DNA from: DASZMJ01 sp035551935
GTDB taxonomy: Bacteria; Planctomycetota; Planctomycetia; Isosphaerales; Isosphaeraceae
Length of the DNA: 27,409 bases
Assembly: GCA_035551935.1 (NCBI GenBank)
Contig: DASZMJ010000288.1
Location: forward strand, 1-27,409
Direction of reading: 5' to 3'
Made by a program: the position numbers and the translations under genes. The first letter of the stretch is position 1, and each line of letters starts with the position of its first letter. The notes under the pieces are model-generated. The model was given only the letters and a program-made list of their open reading frames with translations, was not told the origin of the DNA and ran no database searches. This document shows positions 22,969 through 27,409 of the stretch, piece by piece.

Positions 22969-25900
22969 TCATTTCGTCCCCGGGGCGGGCTTGTTGGCCG
23001 AAGCGGCGGGCTTGTTGACCTCCACCTTGAAGCCGAGGGATTCGGCGACGGCGATCGCGTCGGCCTCGGCCGACCCCACGCGGATCACCATGTCGGGCGG
23101 CGGGATCCTGCCCGGCTGGCCCGAGAGCCCCTTGAAGGCGTTGAGGAACTGCTCCGCGAAGATCTTCGCAGCGCGAAGTTTAATCATCTGAGCAAATTTG
23201 CGTCCGCTCGGGCTCGACTTCTCGAGGGCCCTGAAGTCGATCTCGCCTCCGCTGGCGGTCGACTTGCCCGGGACGAGGTCGTTCAGCTCGGGGGGCAGCT
23301 CGAGCTTCTGCGTGGTGACCTCCTCGACGACGATCTTGCCCTCGATCGTCTGCTTCCCGACGTCGATCTGGACTTCCGCGTCGACGGGCGCGTTCTTGAC
23401 GACGAAGCCGCGAGTGAGTTTGAACATCGCCGGGTCGATCTTCAGGCGGACGTCGGAATCGGGGACGCCTTCGACCTTGATCGGTTTTCCGGAGGCGAAG
23501 ATCTCGGCCCCCTGCTCGAGGGCGGCGACGATCGTCTCGATCTCGCGGCGGAACCCCGCCGCCCGTAAGATCTCCCCCTCGATGCTCTTGGAGACCTCCT
23601 TGGCGTTCTTGATCTTCTCGACGCTCTTCAAGTACTCCCCGACCGTCTTCTCGAACACGGCCCGCTCGCCGGCGTCGCTGAACCGGCCCCCGCTCGTCTT
23701 GGCCAGGTTCTCGACGGCCGCCACGGCCTCCGGCGGCGTCATCTGGAGGAGGCTGAGGCCCGGCGCGAGGGCCGGCCGGTGCCGGTCGAGCACCGCCTCG
23801 TAGGCGCTGAGGCTCGGGTCCTTGATCGGGCTGGCGGCCTCGAGCGCCTGGAGGCGGTTCTTCACGACGGGGATCTTGTCGAGCCGGGCGGCGATCTCTT
23901 TCGGGACGTCGAGTCCGTCCGCCCTGGCCTCGCGGACCCAGCGGAGCAGGCCCTGGATGGCCTTGCGGGACATGCCTTCGGGCAGATCATAGTTGGCCCT
24001 CCGCAGGGCGTCGAAGAGGTCGATGAGCTCGACCGAGCGCTCGGGCGGGATCTCCTCCGAGACGAGGTACTCCGAGCCGGGGCGGACCCCGGGATTCTTC
24101 GTGATCTTCTGGTACTTCCCGAAGAGGTCGGTGAGCTGTTCGGGCTTGAGCGTCTTGAAGAGCCGGCGGATCGCCGCGCGGGTCACGCCGCGCTCGAGCT
24201 TGAACATCTCGGCCAGCCCGCGGATCGAATCGATGGGCCACCGCTTGGGGAGGTTCGCGCGCTGCTCGATGAGGAGATCCAGCGTCGCCAGCGCGGTGTT
24301 GCCGCCGAACTCGCTCTCGAGGACTGCGGGCAGGTCGGGGAGGATGCGGTTGAGGTCGGCCACGAGCTGCGCCATCTCGGCGGGGGGCCGGTAGCCGGCG
24401 GCCCGCTCGAGCAGGGGCCGGTCGAAGGCCGGGGCGCCCGGCTCCGCCGCGGGGAGCAGGAGGATCGACTGATCGGGGGCGGACGGCAGGCTCAGGCGGA
24501 GGACGCCGCCCCCCTCGTCGGTCACCGTGTAGCCCTGGCCGCGGAGCCGCGCGGTGACCTCGGCCGTGCTCTGGCCGGCCGCGCCCGGGTTGTACTCGTA
24601 GGTCCCCGCCCCGGTCGCGACCAGCTTCAACGACTGGCTCGGCGCCGGCAGCCCCGCCGGCTTCGTCGCGACGTACTTGGCGCCGGCGATCAGGTCGGCC
24701 GCCTTCTGGACCATCTGCGCCAGCTCGCGGAGCTGGCCGCGGTCGAGGTTGAGCTTCTTGAGGACGGGGTCGGTGAACTCCGGCCCGGCGAGCCGTTCCA
24801 GCAGCTTCCGGAACTCCGGGAAGACGTCCTTGACCCGGTCCTGGAGCTTTGCGAAGTCCTCCGGGGGGAGGTCGGGGCTCTTGATGAACGCGTCGAGCTG
24901 CTTCAGGAGAGCGTCCGCCTCGGCGGAGCTCTTTCGCAGCGATTCGAGGATCTTCAGGCGGTCGGCGAGCTCGGCATCCGTGAGGTTCTCGAACCCCTCG
25001 GTCAGCTTCGGGCTGCCGAAGGCCATCATCACGGCGCTGACCACGACGTTGATCACGAGCATCGCCTTCGAGTCGTCCGACATCGCCGTATGTTCGAGAC
25101 GCCCGATGATGATGGGCACGCTGGTGACGACCGCGGTGTTCGCGCCGAACACGAAGAGGACCTGGAGGAGCGTCTTCTCCGGCGCGATGAGCTTCGCCGC
25201 CGCGGCGGCGAAGCCCAGGTTCAGGACCTTGAGCGCGCCGAACATCAAGGCGTTCTCCCCGAACTCCACGGCGACCTCGGCGGGGTTGAGCGGCTGGCCG
25301 AGGAGGGCGACCTTGCCGACGGTGGTGATCAGCGTGAAGGTCCCCGCCTCGGCGAGGATGACCTCCAGCGCCAGCCCACCCCCGAGCGCCGACCCGACCC
25401 CGGCGGTCACGACCATCGCCACGACCGTGAGCCCGAGGTAGGCGTAGAAATTCAACTTCATGTAGAAGTTGATCCATCCCTGGATGCTCGAGATCTGGGC
25501 GTTCCAGCGGTCGTACGACGCCTTGAGCTTGTCGTAGGCCGGCGCGTCGTACTGGAGCTTCGCCTCCTCCTGGATCGCGAAGAGCGCCCGACCCCAGTCG
25601 CCCTGCTCGTTCCGCGAGCCGACCAGCGGGTTGTCGGTGATGACGTCCCAGACGTCCAGGCTCAGCTTCCAGAACTGGAGCAACTGGAAGTGCGTGACCA
25701 CCAGCGGGACGTCCTGCTCGAGTTTCGAGACCTCGCGCAGGTAGGCCTCGCGGGACCAGGCGTGAGAGAAGAAGTTGATGGTCTGGAGCCTGCCCGACAA
25801 CCCGAGCTCATCGCGGTAGAAGGCGTCGAGCCTCGTGTTGTAGTCGGCGGCGCCTTTCGAGACCCGGCCCTTGTGCGACGACTTCTTGAGGTCGACCTTG

Positions 25901-27246
25901 TTCACGAGCTTGGAGAGCCCGTCGAGGATCTGCCGGATCTTCTCGAGCCGGCGGTCGGCGGCCTTCTTGCTCCAGCCGTCGTACAGGTCGTTCGCCGCCT
26001 TCATCACCTCGGCGATCCGGGCCGTCGTCGGCACCGGGTTGTCCCGCACCGGCTTGAGGTAGAGGTTCCGGGCCTCGCGCAAGACCATCACCTCTTCCAT
26101 CTTGTCCATCGCGGCCGAGAAGAAGGTGCGAAAGACGCCGAGGAGCGAGTCGATCTCGCGGACCTTGTCGGTGACGGCCAGGATCCAGCGGATGTTCTCG
26201 GTGAGGTCTTTCAGGAAGTCGGGGAGCAGGGCCTTGGCCTTGTCGGTCCCCGATGCGGCGAGGAAGTGGCCGACACGGAGCGGGAGAGAGTCGGTCTCCG
26301 CCTTGATCTGCATCAGGAGGTCGGAGTCCGTCGTCTCGGGGCCGTTCCAGAGGTAGGCGAAGAGCTTCCAGCGGGTCTCCGCCAGGGCCTTGCTCAGGCC
26401 GATAAGCTCCATGATCCCGGGGGTCTTCTGCGCGCGCTCCCGGAGGACCGTCTTCGCCGCGGGGAACGTCTCCAACACGACGTCGAGGCGTCGCTGGTAG
26501 CCCTTGAACATCGTCTTGCCATAGAGGTCATCGGGCCGACGCTCCAGGTCATCCGCGATATCCTTCGCATTCGCGTCGATCACCGATCGGAGAAACTTGA
26601 GGAACTTCGCCGGGTCCTTGGCGGCCATCCGGGTCAGCACCGAGAGGCCCTCGTCCGACCTGTCGGTCATCAGGTCGCGGAAACCCTTCAGATCGCCGGC
26701 GAGCAACAGGCGCAGGGCCTCCGCCTGCTCCGCCTCGGTCGCACCCTCCATGTTCGAGAAGTGGACCTGAATTCCCGCCCCCGTCGACGGCTGCAAGGGG
26801 ACCGCCGTCGGCGCCCCCGGGTTCGGCCGGGGCTGATAGGACGGGATGGCGTAGGTGTTGGTCGCCGGGTCGAAGCGGCTCGGATCGAACGGCTCGCCCA
26901 CCTCGCCCGGCGGCGGGCCGTCCTGCGGCATGTCGTCCCGGGCGGTCCCCTCGAGGCCCAGGCCGGCGGCGTCCACGGCGCGGGCCAGCGCCGCGCGGAG
27001 GAAGTCCTCGATCGTCCGGCGGTCGGCCGGCAGGACGTCGTCGACACGGGCGCCGGTCCAGGTGATGTCCGGGGTATGGACGCGGACCCGGACGCCCTCG
27101 GCCTGCTTCTCCAGCACCTCGCCGCGTGATCGCGCCAGCGCCCGGCCGACCGCGCGGAGCAGGGCCGCCTCGATGTCGGGGCGGCGGTCGCCGAACCCGG
27201 CCGCGTCGGAGCGCACGCGGGTCTTGATGATGACCGAGACGGGCAT
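22969..27246 (-). CDS. Large CIS-linked protein with central hydrophobic region, putative cargo/effector
   Basis: A 1425-residue protein without a signal peptide. Layout: an alpha/beta domain at about 1-97; a Pro-rich linker at 101-160; a long helical region at 160-590; a hydrophobic centre at 598-745 with Gly/Ala-rich segments (about 600-625, 630-650, 664-686, 692-716, 728-745); a helical, charged region at 750-860; a small beta-rich part at 870-935; more helices to about 1250; and a mixed domain at 1255-1410. I recognise no catalytic motif and no HExxH. The hydrophobic stretch, with TFTLITTVGKVAL and ENALMFGALKVL blocks, reminds me of the central domain of large eCIS-associated toxins that carry DUF4157 in other bacteria. 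The start at 27246 has ggag ten bases upstream. Alternatives: a tape-measure-like or membrane-associated protein. Confidence 0.8.
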   Translation of the reverse strand: MPVSVIIKTRVRSDAAGFGDRRPDIEAALLRAVGRALARSRGEVLEKQAEGVRVRVHTPDITWTGARVDDVLPADRRTIEDFLRAALARAVDAAGLGLEGTARDDMPQDGPPPGEVGEPFDPSRFDPATNTYAIPSYQPRPNPGAPTAVPLQPSTGAGIQVHFSNMEGATEAEQAEALRLLLAGDLKGFRDLMTDRSDEGLSVLTRMAAKDPAKFLKFLRSVIDANAKDIADDLERRPDDLYGKTMFKGYQRRLDVVLETFPAAKTVLRERAQKTPGIMELIGLSKALAETRWKLFAYLWNGPETTDSDLLMQIKAETDSLPLRVGHFLAASGTDKAKALLPDFLKDLTENIRWILAVTDKVREIDSLLGVFRTFFSAAMDKMEEVMVLREARNLYLKPVRDNPVPTTARIAEVMKAANDLYDGWSKKAADRRLEKIRQILDGLSKLVNKVDLKKSSHKGRVSKGAADYNTRLDAFYRDELGLSGRLQTINFFSHAWSREAYLREVSKLEQDVPLVVTHFQLLQFWKLSLDVWDVITDNPLVGSRNEQGDWGRALFAIQEEAKLQYDAPAYDKLKASYDRWNAQISSIQGWINFYMKLNFYAYLGLTVVAMVVTAGVGSALGGGLALEVILAEAGTFTLITTVGKVALLGQPLNPAEVAVEFGENALMFGALKVLNLGFAAAAAKLIAPEKTLLQVLFVFGANTAVVTSVPIIIGRLEHTAMSDDSKAMLVINVVVSAVMMAFGSPKLTEGFENLTDAELADRLKILESLRKSSAEADALLKQLDAFIKSPDLPPEDFAKLQDRVKDVFPEFRKLLERLAGPEFTDPVLKKLNLDRGQLRELAQMVQKAADLIAGAKYVATKPAGLPAPSQSLKLVATGAGTYEYNPGAAGQSTAEVTARLRGQGYTVTDEGGGVLRLSLPSAPDQSILLLPAAEPGAPAFDRPLLERAAGYRPPAEMAQLVADLNRILPDLPAVLESEFGGNTALATLDLLIEQRANLPKRWPIDSIRGLAEMFKLERGVTRAAIRRLFKTLKPEQLTDLFGKYQKITKNPGVRPGSEYLVSEEIPPERSVELIDLFDALRRANYDLPEGMSRKAIQGLLRWVREARADGLDVPKEIAARLDKIPVVKNRLQALEAASPIKDPSLSAYEAVLDRHRPALAPGLSLLQMTPPEAVAAVENLAKTSGGRFSDAGERAVFEKTVGEYLKSVEKIKNAKEVSKSIEGEILRAAGFRREIETIVAALEQGAEIFASGKPIKVEGVPDSDVRLKIDPAMFKLTRGFVVKNAPVDAEVQIDVGKQTIEGKIVVEEVTTQKLELPPELNDLVPGKSTASGGEIDFRALEKSSPSGRKFAQMIKLRAAKIFAEQFLNAFKGLSGQPGRIPPPDMVIRVGSAEADAIAVAESLGFKVEVNKPAASANKPAPGTK

Positions 27247-27409
27247 CGCGCACGTGCTCCCCGGCCCGACCGAGAGGCCGCCTGGAGAAAGGAGGCTCGA
27301 GGGCTCGGCGCCGGGGACCGTGTTGCGACGGGGATCGTCCCCGGCCGATCCATCCCTCGCTCCCGAGGATAATCGCGCGGAGAGCCGAACGCGAACACCC
27401 GTCCTGCCG

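Noticed and set aside
23779..27129. Plus-strand open frame of 1116 codons opposite the large cargo-like gene
   Set aside because: Composition dominated by Arg, Gly, Glu, Leu and Asp with no recognisable motif; the minus frame has normal protein composition and hydrophobic segments.
22969..27246. DUF4157-type metalloprotease effector
   Set aside because: No HExxH motif was found anywhere in the protein; only the hydrophobic centre recalls that class.
1..27409. CRISPR arrays, tRNA or rRNA genes
   Set aside because: No regularly spaced short direct repeats and no tRNA- or rRNA-like segments were noticed on either strand.

Overview
The window is high-GC DNA, on first reading from a planctomycete, most likely close to Isosphaeraceae. 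The signs are a giant Hanks-type kinase fused to WD40 and TPR repeats, a Tat-exported PIG-L deacetylase, a DUF72 protein, a dispersed GGGTGGGC/GCCCACCC hairpin, and no tRNA or rRNA. This placement rests on gene content and style only, not on a marker gene.

Left part (1-8435): the C-terminal end of a transposase-like gene (3-119), a 1534-residue Ser/Thr kinase-WD40-TPR protein (minus), a DUF72 protein (plus), an ICMT-like membrane methyltransferase (minus) and a PIG-L deacetylase (plus). These look like ordinary chromosomal accessory genes.

Middle and right part (8515-27246, all minus strand, so transcribed right to left): a contractile injection system (CIS). In transcription order it reads: a 1425-residue unknown protein with a central hydrophobic region (best guess: cargo or effector), a 497-bp gap with a credible promoter, a 243-residue protein in the tail-terminator position, the contractile sheath, a candidate tail tube, an 86-residue protein, a 190-residue candidate tail-hub adaptor, a 144-residue protein, a hub-spike protein (gpD/VgrG-like), a PAAR-like tip, a gp25 wedge, a gpJ-like wedge, a 1551-residue LamG multidomain protein in the gpI/fibre position, and two small fibre-like proteins, the last with a bacterial Ig-like domain and a calcium-loop motif. 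Most junctions are overlaps or gaps of under 60 bp, which fits one operon.

The order follows the tail module of phage Mu (terminator, sheath, tube, chaperone, hub, spike, gp25, gpJ, gpI), but there is no capsid, portal, terminase or integrase, no lysis gene, no T6SS membrane-complex gene, no AAA+ ATPase and no recognisable tape-measure gene inside the window. I read it as a domesticated, non-phage CIS that does not match the textbook Afp/PVC gene layout.

The most unusual parts are the LamG protein (one intact LamG, one LamG apparently split by a ~140-residue insertion, and three related modules resembling degenerate M15 peptidases) and the large putative cargo protein upstream of the operon. 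Functions are assigned from sequence reading only. Sheath, gp25, gpJ, hub-spike and kinase are firm; tube and PAAR-like tip are likely; the rest of the CIS roles are positional inference.
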